A stretch of DNA of 28,991 bases from Candidatus Dojkabacteria bacterium CG_4_10_14_0_2_um_filter_Dojkabacteria_WS6_41_15 (lineage in GTDB: Bacteria > Patescibacteriota > Dojkabacteria > GCA-002793355), in contig PFQB01000030.1 in the NCBI GenBank assembly GCA_002793355.1, forward strand, positions 1 through 28,991. The letters run 5' to 3'. A program made the translations under genes and the position numbers. The notes beneath the pieces are model-generated. The model was not told the DNA's origin. It did not search any database and was given only the letters and a program-made list of their open reading frames with translations. Positions 1 to 7,777 of this stretch are shown piece after piece (the first letter of the stretch is position 1; the number at the start of each line of letters is the position of its first letter).

Positions 1-4
1 GATC

Positions 5-50
5 TTAGCACGGTTCCCGTGCTAACAACTCCAACCGCAGCAAGCTGCGG
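5..50. repeat. Twin palindromes at the broken 5' edge of murD
   Basis: Two hairpins lie side by side. The first has a perfect 9-bp stem (TTAGCACGG, 5-13, with its complement at 17-25) and a 3-base loop. The second has a 7-bp stem (CCGCAGC/GCTGCGG, 35-50) and a 2-base loop. The murD reading frame has a TAG at 6-8 and gives no Mur-like protein sequence here, but becomes Mur-like from about position 51. This resembles a REP-like element inserted in, or joined to, murD. Because it lies at the window edge, an assembly junction at a repeat is also possible. Confidence 0.55.
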
Positions 51-119
51 GGAAATCTTCTCGATTATATCGATTGCAAACGGGCACTCTTTTCGTCCCA
101 GCACAGAGGTGATATCGCC

Positions 120-833
120 GTGATGAATCTTGACGATCCGCGAGTTTCCTCCATGAAGTCGACTGTCGAAGCAACGGGTGCTAAGCTCACAACTTTTTCA
201 AGCAAAACCCGTACGGCAACTTATTACCGAAGCGAAACTGAAATAGCAGAAGATGGTAAGCATTTATTATCACTTAAATCCATGATTACTGATGGTGAGC
301 ATAATTACCAAAATGCACTTGGTGCAATAGCACTGGTCAGACAGTTCGAGGTTTCAGCCAAACAAATACTCACCGTTCTGGAAAACTTCCCAGGTGTAGA
401 AGGTCGCGAACAGTTTGTCCGCGAGCTAAACGGCGTCAAAATATACAACGACACTACGGCTACAGCAATGGAATCAATCGTCGTGGCTATGCAGCGTTTC
501 GGCACGAAATATCATAAGAAAATTGTTATGATCGCCGGGGGCATGGACAAAGGACTTGATTACATACAAATCGCACCGTATTGGCAAAACGACTTGAAAG
601 CATTGGTGTTACTGGAGGGTACCGCATCCCAAAAAATGGCGACAGCTATGGAGCATTCTGATGTACCAATTCACAAGTATTTTGGTCTTTTCACGGATGC
701 GGTTGCAAAAGCCTACTCTTTAGCTGTTCCTGGTGACCTGCTCATTCTCTGTCCCGGAGCTACCAGTTTCAATATGTTTGCGAACGAGTTTGACCGAGGT
801 AGGCAGTTCAATGAATTAGTTAATGCTCTCTAA
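120..833 (+). CDS. murD: UDP-N-acetylmuramoyl-L-alanine:D-glutamate ligase (MurD), C-terminal part only
   Basis: MurD adds D-glutamate to UDP-MurNAc-L-Ala in the cytoplasm during peptidoglycan precursor synthesis. The 237 residues cover the end of the central domain (DIAVMNLDDP at the start; GEHNYQNALGAIAL, the Mur ligase 'HNxxNALAA' motif) and the whole C-terminal domain (FVRELNGVKIYNDTTAT, IAGGMDKGLDY, LLICPGATSFNMF). Family members have about 450 residues, so the UDP-binding domain and the ATP-binding GKT loop are missing. Homology continues upstream of the GTG start to about base 51 (DYIDCKRALF), then stops at the palindromes, where an in-frame TAG lies at 6-8. The fragment alone cannot be catalytic. 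Either the gene is a 5'-truncated pseudogene or the break is an assembly edge. It stands just before a murE-type gene, as in dcw clusters. Confidence 0.85.
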   Translation: MMNLDDPRVSSMKSTVEATGAKLTTFSSKTRTATYYRSETEIAEDGKHLLSLKSMITDGEHNYQNALGAIALVRQFEVSAKQILTVLENFPGVEGREQFVRELNGVKIYNDTTATAMESIVVAMQRFGTKYHKKIVMIAGGMDKGLDYIQIAPYWQNDLKALVLLEGTASQKMATAMEHSDVPIHKYFGLFTDAVAKAYSLAVPGDLLILCPGATSFNMFANEFDRGRQFNELVNAL

Positions 834-925
834 TGCATACATTTGACTCGGCAACACTTAAGCAAACGATTGCCAGCGCTACAGAGAACATAGTAATGGT
901 AGGTGAGTGCAGGCTATATAGATAA
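833..925 (+). CDS. Possible 30-residue peptide overlapping the murD stop
   Basis: An ATG shares its first base with the murD TAA (TAATG), the same coupling seen in two other operons of this window. The frame reads 30 codons, beginning MHTFDSATLKQTIASATENI, and ends at TAA 923-925. No family is recognised. It could be the remnant of a longer gene between murD and murE, or a chance frame. The only support is its position and the coupled start. Confidence 0.25.
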   Translation: MHTFDSATLKQTIASATENIVMVGECRLYR

Positions 926-946
926 GATAATTCCACAATTACTCAT

Positions 947-2560
947 TTGAATTACTCTAACCAACACAAAGTTGCTTGTATAGGTATTGGCGGTGGAGGC
1001 GTTTTCTATGTTGCAAAATTTTTCGTCAAATTAGGCGTGCAGGTATACGGATTTGATTTGCAAGAGTCCGAACGTACCAAAGAACTGCAGTCACTCGGAG
1101 TAAGAATCACTTTTGCGAACCCGACCAAAGCGCTCGAACCGGGTACATCGCTTTTCGTTTATTCGCCGGGGTTGCCAAACCCAATTCTGCAAGAACTCGA
1201 GAAACACAACGGAAATATTCCCCATCAGGACGTCGGCGCATTTACAACCAAGTTGATTCATGACTACGAAGAGAATTTGCTAAATGAGCAGGAAAAGACC
1301 GCCTTTCTGGCATCCGACATTGCACCCCTTTTCTCGCTTAACCAATCAAAAATGACCTATATCGCAGTGACTGGAACCGATGGTAAGACCACCACTTGCG
1401 CCATGATTTACCACATACTCAGAAAGCTCGGGTATAAGCCTGGTTTAATTTCTACCGTCTCGGCTAAAGTTGGCGATAAAGATATCGACACTGGATTTCA
1501 CACAACAACACCTTCTTCGCAAGAACTGTTCAAGCTACTTAAACTTATGGAGAAAGAGCACGGTACTCATGCTATTGTCGAAGCTACGTCACATGGGCTG
1601 GCAATGGGCAGGCTTGCAGGATTAAAGTTCAACGCAATAGCGTATACAAACATCACCAGCGAACACATTGATTACCATAAGACCTGGACGCATTACTACC
1701 TGGCAAAGGAAACCCTTTTGACTGAGCATACAACGAGTAGGAGTATCGTAGTATTAAATAAAGACGATAAACGAGCTTTTCCATTACTTGAACAAAAGGC
1801 AAAGGCTCTAGCTCGAGACATAATCTCCTATTCATTAACTCCAAAAACCTTAGCTATGGTCACTGCTACCGACATAACAGAAAATCCTACAATTTCATTC
1901 GTTATAAATAAACAAAGCCAAACGATTATTCCTATACTTGGTAGATACAATATCTCAAACGCCCTTGCTGCTATTACTCTGATTAGCCGTCTTGAAAACA
2001 AACAAGTTTCTGAAACAGCATCACTTCTCGGTAATTTTCAAACTGTTACAGGCAGGATGCAAATCATACAAAGTAGCCCTTTTACCGTAATTATCGATTT
2101 TGCCCATACAGCCAATGCGCTAGAAGAAGCGCTTCGCTCAACAAGAAAAATTCTGCCAAAATCAAAAAAGCTCATAGTTGTCTTTGGTTGCGCCGGTAAG
2201 CGAGATGATTCCAAGAGGGAGCCTATGGGAAGCGTTGCGGGCGAGCATGCAGATATAACTATATTAACAGCAGAAGACCCGAGAACTGAAAAATTGATTG
2301 CAATCAACGATGCAATTGAAGTCGGGTGGAAAATAACCGCAACTTCAGAAAAGGTATTATACCGTTTTGATGACGATTCTCAGCATGCAAACATTCGCCG
2401 TCAAGCGATTGCAAAGGCCATTTCACTTGCTAAAAAGGGAGATGTGATTCTAATTACTGGCAAAGCCCACGAACAATCACTTTGTTTTGATAATATCGAA
2501 TATCCTTGGACAGACATTACAGAAACAATGAAGCTTCTTCGCACTCTAAAAGTTTCATAG
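947..2560 (+). CDS. murE: MurE-type Mur ligase with a MurC-like N-terminal domain
   Basis: Predicted cytoplasmic ATP-dependent ligase that adds the third (diamino) residue to UDP-MurNAc-L-Ala-D-Glu. Residues 8-110 form a Rossmann-like Mur N-domain with the MurC/Mpl-style glycine motif GIGGGG (13-18), not the usual MurE N-domain. The MurE core follows: ATP loop GTDGKTTT (143-150), HTTTPS (185-190), EATSHGL (212-218), TNITSEHIDYH (234-244), a lysine in YLAKETLL suited to carbamylation (254), DFAHTANALEEAL, and HEQ near the C-terminus. The usual DNPR selectivity motif reads EDPR, so the choice between meso-diaminopimelate and lysine is not clear. The length, 537 residues, is somewhat above the usual 480-500. 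The start is TTG at 947, with no Shine-Dalgarno; the frame is closed upstream at 923. The MurE assignment is firm; the amino acid substrate is unknown. Confidence 0.88.
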   Translation: MNYSNQHKVACIGIGGGGVFYVAKFFVKLGVQVYGFDLQESERTKELQSLGVRITFANPTKALEPGTSLFVYSPGLPNPILQELEKHNGNIPHQDVGAFTTKLIHDYEENLLNEQEKTAFLASDIAPLFSLNQSKMTYIAVTGTDGKTTTCAMIYHILRKLGYKPGLISTVSAKVGDKDIDTGFHTTTPSSQELFKLLKLMEKEHGTHAIVEATSHGLAMGRLAGLKFNAIAYTNITSEHIDYHKTWTHYYLAKETLLTEHTTSRSIVVLNKDDKRAFPLLEQKAKALARDIISYSLTPKTLAMVTATDITENPTISFVINKQSQTIIPILGRYNISNALAAITLISRLENKQVSETASLLGNFQTVTGRMQIIQSSPFTVIIDFAHTANALEEALRSTRKILPKSKKLIVVFGCAGKRDDSKREPMGSVAGEHADITILTAEDPRTEKLIAINDAIEVGWKITATSEKVLYRFDDDSQHANIRRQAIAKAISLAKKGDVILITGKAHEQSLCFDNIEYPWTDITETMKLLRTLKVS

Positions 2561-2585
2561 AGCTGCTACTTTCCTTACCAGTTGT

Positions 2586-3605
2586 TTATAGCTGTTTGTT
2601 TTCTACAACTTTTGCCTCTGCCACTCCCTTCTCCCCTCCCCCTCTCGCAATCAACACAATTCCCGTTACCATCAACAATAAACCGGTTATACCTATAAGG
2701 GCGCCGTGCAAAAAGATTGCACCGCCGAGGGTTTCTCGTAATACATCCCCAAACGAGCTTAATGCCTGCCCCATGCCTGCAACTGCCAATCCGGTTATAC
2801 CAACAATAATTCCCGTTACAATATAATTCACCCCCTTTGGCGTAAATAGTAATACCATAAATAAGGCCGACACAATCAAAACCAACCAGGCAACAATTAC
2901 CCCCGCACCGAAAAGCTTTTGTAACACTAAAACTCCTTTTCTATCCTCGGAGGTTACCTGTACAGGGTACACAAAACCATTTGCTAAAATCTTTTTCGCT
3001 TCTGGGTCGGCAAGCATGCTTTTTGCATAGTTATCGAAGGCAGAGCTTGATAATGGACCTACCGAGCACGATGCGTTCAATATATCCGTAGCATTAGACG
3101 TTTTGATACTCGAACGTTCGGAACTGGTACAGGTCTCGCGATTTGCGTACTGAATCTTAAGAAATTCACTGATTACTTGAGCTTGTTCAACAGACGTTCC
3201 ACCAAGCTTATAGGACAATGACAGGGTTTCTGATTTCCCTTCCTCCCACGAGTAAAATAATACAGCATTTGAAATCAAATTTTGCCCAACAGAGGTTGGA
3301 TTTAACACCTTTCGTGCAACACTTCCTAACGGCGAGTTTTTATCAGCTGCATATTTAGCAACTTCCTTCAGCACAGGATCTTCAATTGAATTCGATGTTG
3401 CCATACTACTAAATAAGCCATCAATCAAACTTTCCACCGCGGTTTTATCGTTTGTAAAGGCAGTAAGCCACTTCATACCACTTTCCCGTTCGAATAATCT
3501 GTTTCCAGCAATGGAAAATGGTATTAACGTCACCACTAAAACAAACATAACGAAGCCAAAGAACAAGGCTATAAGCCACCTAAAAATTGAGAGTAATATA
3601 TTCAT
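2586..3605 (-). CDS. Hypothetical membrane protein with one N-terminal and three C-terminal helices
   Basis: About 339 residues from the preferred ATG at 3605. An N-terminal hydrophobic helix (ILLSIFRWLIALFFGFVMFV) is followed by about 185 polar residues, probably outside the cell, with two cysteines (in ETCTSS and NASCSV) that could form a disulfide. Three hydrophobic segments close to the C-terminus follow (GVIVAWLVLIVSALFMVLLF, IVTGIIVGITGLAVAGMG, LIGITGLLLMVTGIVLIARG). No family is recognised. The start at 3605 is chosen because an extended -10 box (TGTTACACT) ends five bases upstream; a start at 3632 would put the promoter inside the gene. The gene converges with murE, 25 bases away, and begins just beyond the end of the decayed transposase, so the insertion sequence may have reset its promoter. 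Confidence 0.7.
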   Translation of the reverse strand: MNILLSIFRWLIALFFGFVMFVLVVTLIPFSIAGNRLFERESGMKWLTAFTNDKTAVESLIDGLFSSMATSNSIEDPVLKEVAKYAADKNSPLGSVARKVLNPTSVGQNLISNAVLFYSWEEGKSETLSLSYKLGGTSVEQAQVISEFLKIQYANRETCTSSERSSIKTSNATDILNASCSVGPLSSSAFDNYAKSMLADPEAKKILANGFVYPVQVTSEDRKGVLVLQKLFGAGVIVAWLVLIVSALFMVLLFTPKGVNYIVTGIIVGITGLAVAGMGQALSSFGDVLRETLGGAIFLHGALIGITGLLLMVTGIVLIARGGGEKGVAEAKVVENKQL

Positions 3606-3610
3606 GATGG

Positions 3611-3619
3611 AGTGTAACA
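3611..3619 (-). promoter_or_regulatory. Extended -10 promoter for the membrane protein
   Basis: On the minus strand TGTTACACT (extended -10, TGnTACACT) ends five bases before the ATG at 3605, so the transcript should start at or near the start codon. No good -35 box is visible. It lies between the transposase stop codon (3626) and the gene, possibly at the end of the insertion sequence. Confidence 0.5.
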
Positions 3620-3625
3620 AAAAAA

Positions 3626-4474
3626 TCACCAAACGTATACATTTGTGTACTGGTTGGGTACCTCTTGCGGAAAGCAGTAAACCGTGTTGCTTAATTGTAG
3701 CATTTCCAGCTTCCTTTGGGGTGTTAGCAAGTTTAGCCCGAAATGTCTTCGCTTTGTGTTGTAGTATGTTACATATCTTTGTAATTTGATATTTAATTCT
3801 TCTCTTTTGATCGCCAATCCCTGTTGTAAATACAACTCATCTATGATCGTCCTGATGACTCGCTCGACGAAGGGATTCTGCTTAGGACTTCTCGGTGAAG
3901 AAAACACATGAAGTACCTGCTTTTCTTTCAACGCCTTTTCAAACTCGCCCAGAAACTCACTGCCGTTATCAGTACCAATGTATTCGATTGTTGTAAACGG
4001 CTCCTGTTTCTGGATATAACCAAGAAATTCGACTGTTGACCGTGAAGTTATACGGCTATATATCTTGGTAGCCAAATACCTTGTCGCATGATCAATTGAC
4101 ACAAATTGATATGCTTTTAGCCCTCCAGTGAGCAACAGATGCTTTACATCTAGGTATACTAATCCACCTGGTGTTTTGTACATATCTTTTGGTACTGTAT
4201 ACATATGTTTTCTGTTCCGGCGCTTTATGCGTTTGTGTACCTTCTTGTGGCGTTTGAGATTCATCATATTAATGAGCTTTTGTATCTTTGATTGGCCGAT
4301 TATAATTCCTTGCTCTTTTATCTCGTCTTATAGCTTCACTTTTCCAACGCAGTATGGCTTTCTGATTGCTTTGATCTTTTCTAGCGCACCGGAAGGGACA
4401 TACATTGCTCTTGTGTGGTGAGGTCTTGAGGTGTTTATATTTCGCTTGCTTTTTGCTCGACAACGTGAACAAAT
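3626..4474 (-). pseudogene. Decayed IS3/IS481-type DDE transposase
   Basis: The longest open part (3626-4267) holds an rve integrase core with a DDE triad: D in VYLDVKHL, D in YIGTDNGSEF and E in QNPFVERVI, 34 residues between the last two, then the family motif RRHFGLNLLTP. The same frame continues upstream past a single stop, TAA at 4328-4330: it reads KAIRKPYCVGKVKL, stop, DEIKEQGIIIGQSKIQKL, where Tyr or a similar residue would be expected. Further upstream, SRPHHTRAM resembles the linker after the usual helix-turn-helix. The first 50 or so residues with the helix-turn-helix are missing, and the frame runs into the 3' end of ubiA. So the element has lost its 5' end and carries a nonsense mutation. 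A further in-frame stop at 4475-4477 closes it. No partner inverted repeat was found. Confidence 0.82.
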
Positions 4475-5220
4475 TTATTTGTTACTGGTATTCTAAGAAA
4501 TACCACATATCCCAGATTATAAAACAGTAACGGAATTGCAAGATACAAAACAGCACCCGAAAGATAGCATAGTGACGCAATCCCTAAAATTAACCCAACC
4601 AATGAAAGTAGAGAGAAGACATTTTTAGAAACACTGCGCTCATTGCTTGTTTTCACCTGATCCAATCGGCAATATTTCTTACTTGCCTGATAACACAACG
4701 TCACTCCATACATAAATACCAGTAAGGGGAGCAACTCTAACAAACCAAGTGACGATGTCACCAACAATACAGCTACTATCACTTTTATCGGTCGCGTCAT
4801 AGAGATTAACAGGATATCAAAGTAAGCAAACTTCTTTAAATACATCACATACACTAAATTTATGAGCACCAAAATACCGCACAGAAGAATACTGCCCGGA
4901 TTTACCCGCCAGGTGAGGCTAATACCAACTGTAAATAATAAGATGGCAGTTATTCCAACCTCGACAACGGTAAGTTTACCTGAGGCTAGCGGTCTGCGAG
5001 CTCTGGTGCAATCGGCTCTGTCTGACGGAAGGTCAACAATCTCATTTAACAAATAGATTGCTGCATAAAAGATTAAAAAGGCTACTGTGCCAATAATTAT
5101 TGTTAGCATAGCTGTTTTGGTATATGACCACGCAGTCAGCAACCCCGCAAAAAAATCAACGTGTGTTACCGTACGGTTGGGTTTTGTGGCCAGTATTAAT
5201 AGCCACAGTTTCTGAATCAT
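4435..5220 (-). CDS. UbiA-family prenyltransferase, decaprenylphosphoryl-phosphoribose synthase type
   Basis: Integral membrane prenyltransferase of about 261 residues with seven to nine predicted helices. The signature NEIVDLPSDRADCTRARRPL contains the Asp-rich NxxxDxxxDR motif, followed by the ASG typical of the branch that joins a polyprenyl phosphate to phosphoribosyl pyrophosphate (Rv3806c-like). That would make a lipid-linked pentose for cell-surface glycans. The second Asp motif region (ILLISMTRPIKVIV) is less conserved. The ATG at 5220 (MIQKLWLLIL) is preferred to one at 5307, which lies inside the divergent glycosyltransferase; a -10 box ends five bases before 5220. The last few residues overlap the truncated transposase frame, so the extreme C-terminus may derive from the insertion sequence. 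The neighbouring glycosyltransferase supports a glycan role. Substrate specificity is inferred. Confidence 0.78.
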   Translation of the reverse strand: MIQKLWLLILATKPNRTVTHVDFFAGLLTAWSYTKTAMLTIIIGTVAFLIFYAAIYLLNEIVDLPSDRADCTRARRPLASGKLTVVEVGITAILLFTVGISLTWRVNPGSILLCGILVLINLVYVMYLKKFAYFDILLISMTRPIKVIVAVLLVTSSLGLLELLPLLVFMYGVTLCYQASKKYCRLDQVKTSNERSVSKNVFSLLSLVGLILGIASLCYLSGAVLYLAIPLLFYNLGYVVFLRIPVTNKFVHVVEQKASEI

Positions 5221-5225
5221 ACTGA

Positions 5226-5256
5226 AGTATACTCGCTTAGTCGCTCGTGTTAAAAT
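5226..5256. promoter_or_regulatory. Overlapping divergent promoters for ubiA and the glycosyltransferase
   Basis: Minus strand: TTAACA (5248-5253), 16-base spacer, TATACT (5226-5231), five bases, ATG at 5220. Plus strand: extended -10 TGTTAAAAT (5248-5256), five bases, GTG at 5262. The -35 of one promoter overlaps the -10 of the other, so RNA polymerase can serve only one direction at a time. Both transcripts would be leaderless. The whole intergenic space is 41 bases. Confidence 0.6.
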
Positions 5257-5261
5257 TATAG

Positions 5262-6020
5262 GTGCACACATCTTCTGCAAGAACGAGTCTACCGCCTTCA
5301 ATTTCAATAATAACCTGTACTCTAAATCAGAACAAGTATATTCAAGAATTGCTCAATTCCGTTTCTCAGCAAGAACTCAAAAATTTTGAACACATAATCG
5401 TTGACGGCGGAAGCACTGATGGAACATTAAAAAAAATTGCTGATTATTCAAAACACTCCAATGGCTCATTTCCAATTAAACTACTTTCCTATCCACCAAA
5501 AGGAATTTCTGATGCCATGAATAAAGGTATAGAGCAGGCACAAGGTGATTGGATTATTGTTGTCCAAGGTGATGATTATTTGGAAAATACCCAATCGACA
5601 CAACGAATGCAGAGGGAAATTATCAAACACCCGAGCTCTGCGTGGCTAGTTGGAAATTTCGTCAGGAATTACTTCGGTGTTACCTACAACACTCACACCT
5701 ATGCTATTAGACCGCTACTTTATCGATTACTTCTAAGAGGTATAAATCTGATTTCACATCAGAATATGCTTATGAAAAAGGAACTGTTTTCAAAATACGG
5801 TTACTTCGATACTAGATACACAACACATATGGATACTGACCTTTACCTCAGGTTGTTGGAAAACAACGTGTTCCCAACGACTATTGACGCCAGTTTTACC
5901 GTGCTAAGACGCCATCTTGGCGCAGCTTCAATACGTCCAGATATTTACTTTTCTTCCTTAGCAATTTTGCGTCCGAGACTGAAAGAAGCCAGAAAAAAGA
6001 TCAAATGGAAACGTACATAG
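5262..6020 (+). CDS. Family 2 glycosyltransferase
   Basis: GT-A fold inverting glycosyltransferase of 252 residues, without membrane helices, that would act on the cytoplasmic side of the membrane with a nucleotide sugar. Seen: the N-terminal strand and loop SISIITCTLNQNKYI (14-28), the nucleotide-binding HIIVDGGSTDGTL (44-56), GISDAMNKGIEQAQGDWI (substrate region), the acidic metal-binding motif QGDDYLE, and HMDTDLYLRLL near the end (the catalytic-base region of WcaA-like enzymes). The GTG start is supported by an extended -10 box five bases upstream. It converges on the glucosidase-like gene with no gap and is divergent from ubiA, which suggests a small surface-glycan locus. Donor and acceptor cannot be read from sequence. 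Confidence 0.85.
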   Translation: MHTSSARTSLPPSISIITCTLNQNKYIQELLNSVSQQELKNFEHIIVDGGSTDGTLKKIADYSKHSNGSFPIKLLSYPPKGISDAMNKGIEQAQGDWIIVVQGDDYLENTQSTQRMQREIIKHPSSAWLVGNFVRNYFGVTYNTHTYAIRPLLYRLLLRGINLISHQNMLMKKELFSKYGYFDTRYTTHMDTDLYLRLLENNVFPTTIDASFTVLRRHLGAASIRPDIYFSSLAILRPRLKEARKKIKWKRT

Positions 6021-7142
6021 CTAAAGACTATTTGTTTGTCTTAACATATACAGAATAAGCCCACTGCTCCACGCAAAAGGTCCTTCTGCCTTATAGAATC
6101 GTCTGTTAACAAAGTTCCAATCTTTTTCGTAGTTTTCATAAATTAAATCGTACTTAGATACGGTCGCTGCTATTTTAGTCAACTCCGTCTTGTATATAGT
6201 AGTTTTATTCAGCCTATATGCCGCCAAAACGTAAAAAGTCCAAGGTTGCCACCAGAATATGCCATTGTGATAATCCGCTAGCCCTAACAACAAATTTTGA
6301 AGAGGTATGCGCCAAAACGGATAGCGCGGATAATTCGATAATATTCCCAACTCCTTTCGGCACTTGTTTGTGACTTCCGAGAAAATAAGTTCGGATTGCT
6401 CCTTTGATGCGACATCGAAGTAAACCGCAAGTAAATTGGGGAACGATGCTAAATAGTCTTGCCGTTTGTAATCTATCCAGTCTGCGTAATAGCTCCCATT
6501 CCAAAATTCCTTCTCAAATTTTTCTTCAATCACCTTGTGTTTTGTTTCAAACAGCTCGTCGACTTTTCCCAATCTCTGTTGAATTTGCAAGAATGCACGC
6601 AAGGCTAGAACATACATAACATTGGTGTAAAGAACTTTGCCCATCTTCATTACGGCATCTGCCCACTCACACAAAGACCATTCAGATAACAATTCCGTGC
6701 CGAATTTATTGAAATAGAAACTAATTAGCAACTCTGTTTGTGTATAATATTTCTCGGAAAGTGCTGTGTCTCCAGTTTCTTTTACGTACTCTCCTAACAA
6801 AAATAGTAGCATTACCCCACCGTCTAATACCGTACCTCCAGACTGAAAAGATCTGAAATCAGCAATCGGCTTTTTCAAGAAATCGGGTTTCCCAAAGTAT
6901 TTTTTTATTGATAGCGAGCTCCGACGAATTCTATATGGTATTAGTCCATCTTTACGTTGACACCTAAAGAACGTTGCGATAGTGTTTTTAGTCGCCGAAC
7001 TTGTTAAGTCTCCTAAACAGGCAAACAATGAATCCCGCGCCCAAAGGTCTACGAAATGGTGTTTTCCTGCTGTATACCCAATTTCGGTTGCACAATCAGC
7101 CAGAGAGTTACTTGCAATTTCTTCAATAGAAGATGCTGCCAT
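6021..7142 (-). CDS. Glycogen-debranching/glucosidase-like (alpha/alpha)6-barrel protein
   Basis: A 373-residue protein resembling the catalytic barrel of amylo-alpha-1,6-glucosidases and related clan GH-L/GH-G enzymes. Supporting motifs are LWARDSLFACLGD (33-45, the W-x-RD motif), FRCQRKDGLIPYRI (59-72), VLDGGVMLLFLL, SEWSLCEWADAVM followed by GKVLYTNVMYVLALRAF (the metal- or sugar-lining helices), EKEFWNGSYYADWID, and GIFWWQPWTFYVLAAYRL near the C-terminus. No signal peptide is seen, so it is probably cytoplasmic. Its ATG shares a base with the stop of the upstream exported protein (TAATG), so translation is probably coupled. Actual glycosidase activity and linkage are not certain; it could act on a surface or storage glucan. 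Confidence 0.7.
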   Translation of the reverse strand: MAASSIEEIASNSLADCATEIGYTAGKHHFVDLWARDSLFACLGDLTSSATKNTIATFFRCQRKDGLIPYRIRRSSLSIKKYFGKPDFLKKPIADFRSFQSGGTVLDGGVMLLFLLGEYVKETGDTALSEKYYTQTELLISFYFNKFGTELLSEWSLCEWADAVMKMGKVLYTNVMYVLALRAFLQIQQRLGKVDELFETKHKVIEEKFEKEFWNGSYYADWIDYKRQDYLASFPNLLAVYFDVASKEQSELIFSEVTNKCRKELGILSNYPRYPFWRIPLQNLLLGLADYHNGIFWWQPWTFYVLAAYRLNKTTIYKTELTKIAATVSKYDLIYENYEKDWNFVNRRFYKAEGPFAWSSGLILYMLRQTNSL

Positions 7143-7696
7143 TATTTAATTCTCGCAAGCACCAATTTCGCTGTAGCTATTGAAGCATCCTTATCGGTTG
7201 GATAAGAATCAGTCAATGCGGTGATGATAATCCAATGCCCGCCCTTAAGAATACTTAATTGCTTTAACGTTGGAGCATAATAAGCAGCGTCAGCGTCTAG
7301 CCCCGTGACTGCTTCGGTTGAACTGCCATAAATCGCAGTTTTTGCTGTCTCAAACGATTCTCGTGCCTGAAGTACGCCCACATTACTGTCAACTAATGTA
7401 ATTATGCCAAAGCTAGTTAAATCTTCTTTCTGGGAAGTATACGTGCAAGCAGTAGAGCTGTTATTGTCAGTCGTTTTGGCTTTATCTTTGAATATCGTTT
7501 CTGCTATTTCCAACGTAAGTAAGTCACAGGCTTTGGATGAGGTTGTTTCAGAACCCGTAGCTGTTGGTGAAGTTGTTTCAGCTCCAGTCTTATCATCGGT
7601 TGTTTTTTTAGCTTTTTTGCCTTGGAGAAAGAATACACCCGATGCAATTGCCACAATGCCAACAAGGGCAGCCACCATTACAATTTTTTTGTTCAT
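7142..7696 (-). CDS. Small membrane-anchored exported protein with a Cys-pair domain
   Basis: 184 residues from the ATG at 7696 (MNKKIVMVAALVG). One N-terminal hydrophobic helix (about residues 4-24) acts as a signal anchor. There is no lipobox cysteine. A low-complexity Thr/Ser/Lys linker follows (about 26-54), then a domain starting ACDLLTLEIAETIF with a second cysteine in SSTACTYTSQKED. The pair resembles the CDLL...C.Y pattern of DUF3558-like exported proteins, though at low similarity. The role is unknown; the outer face of the membrane is the expected site. It is the first gene of a two-gene operon and its stop overlaps the start of the glucosidase-like gene. Confidence 0.65.
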   Translation of the reverse strand: MNKKIVMVAALVGIVAIASGVFFLQGKKAKKTTDDKTGAETTSPTATGSETTSSKACDLLTLEIAETIFKDKAKTTDNNSSTACTYTSQKEDLTSFGIITLVDSNVGVLQARESFETAKTAIYGSSTEAVTGLDADAAYYAPTLKQLSILKGGHWIIITALTDSYPTDKDASIATAKLVLARIK

Positions 7697-7700
7697 AGAA

Positions 7701-7730
7701 AATATAATCAACTTATGCTAGATAGTACAA
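7701..7730 (-). promoter_or_regulatory. Promoter of the exported-protein/glucosidase operon
   Basis: On the minus strand TGATTATAT (extended -10; TTATAT at 7702-7707, or TATATT one base on) ends four or five bases before the ATG at 7696. A weak -35-like TTGTAC lies at 7725-7730. The transcript should be leaderless. Confidence 0.45.
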
Positions 7731-7777
7731 CAATGAGCATTTATATTAAAGGTTTGCACTGTTTATTAACTGATTTC

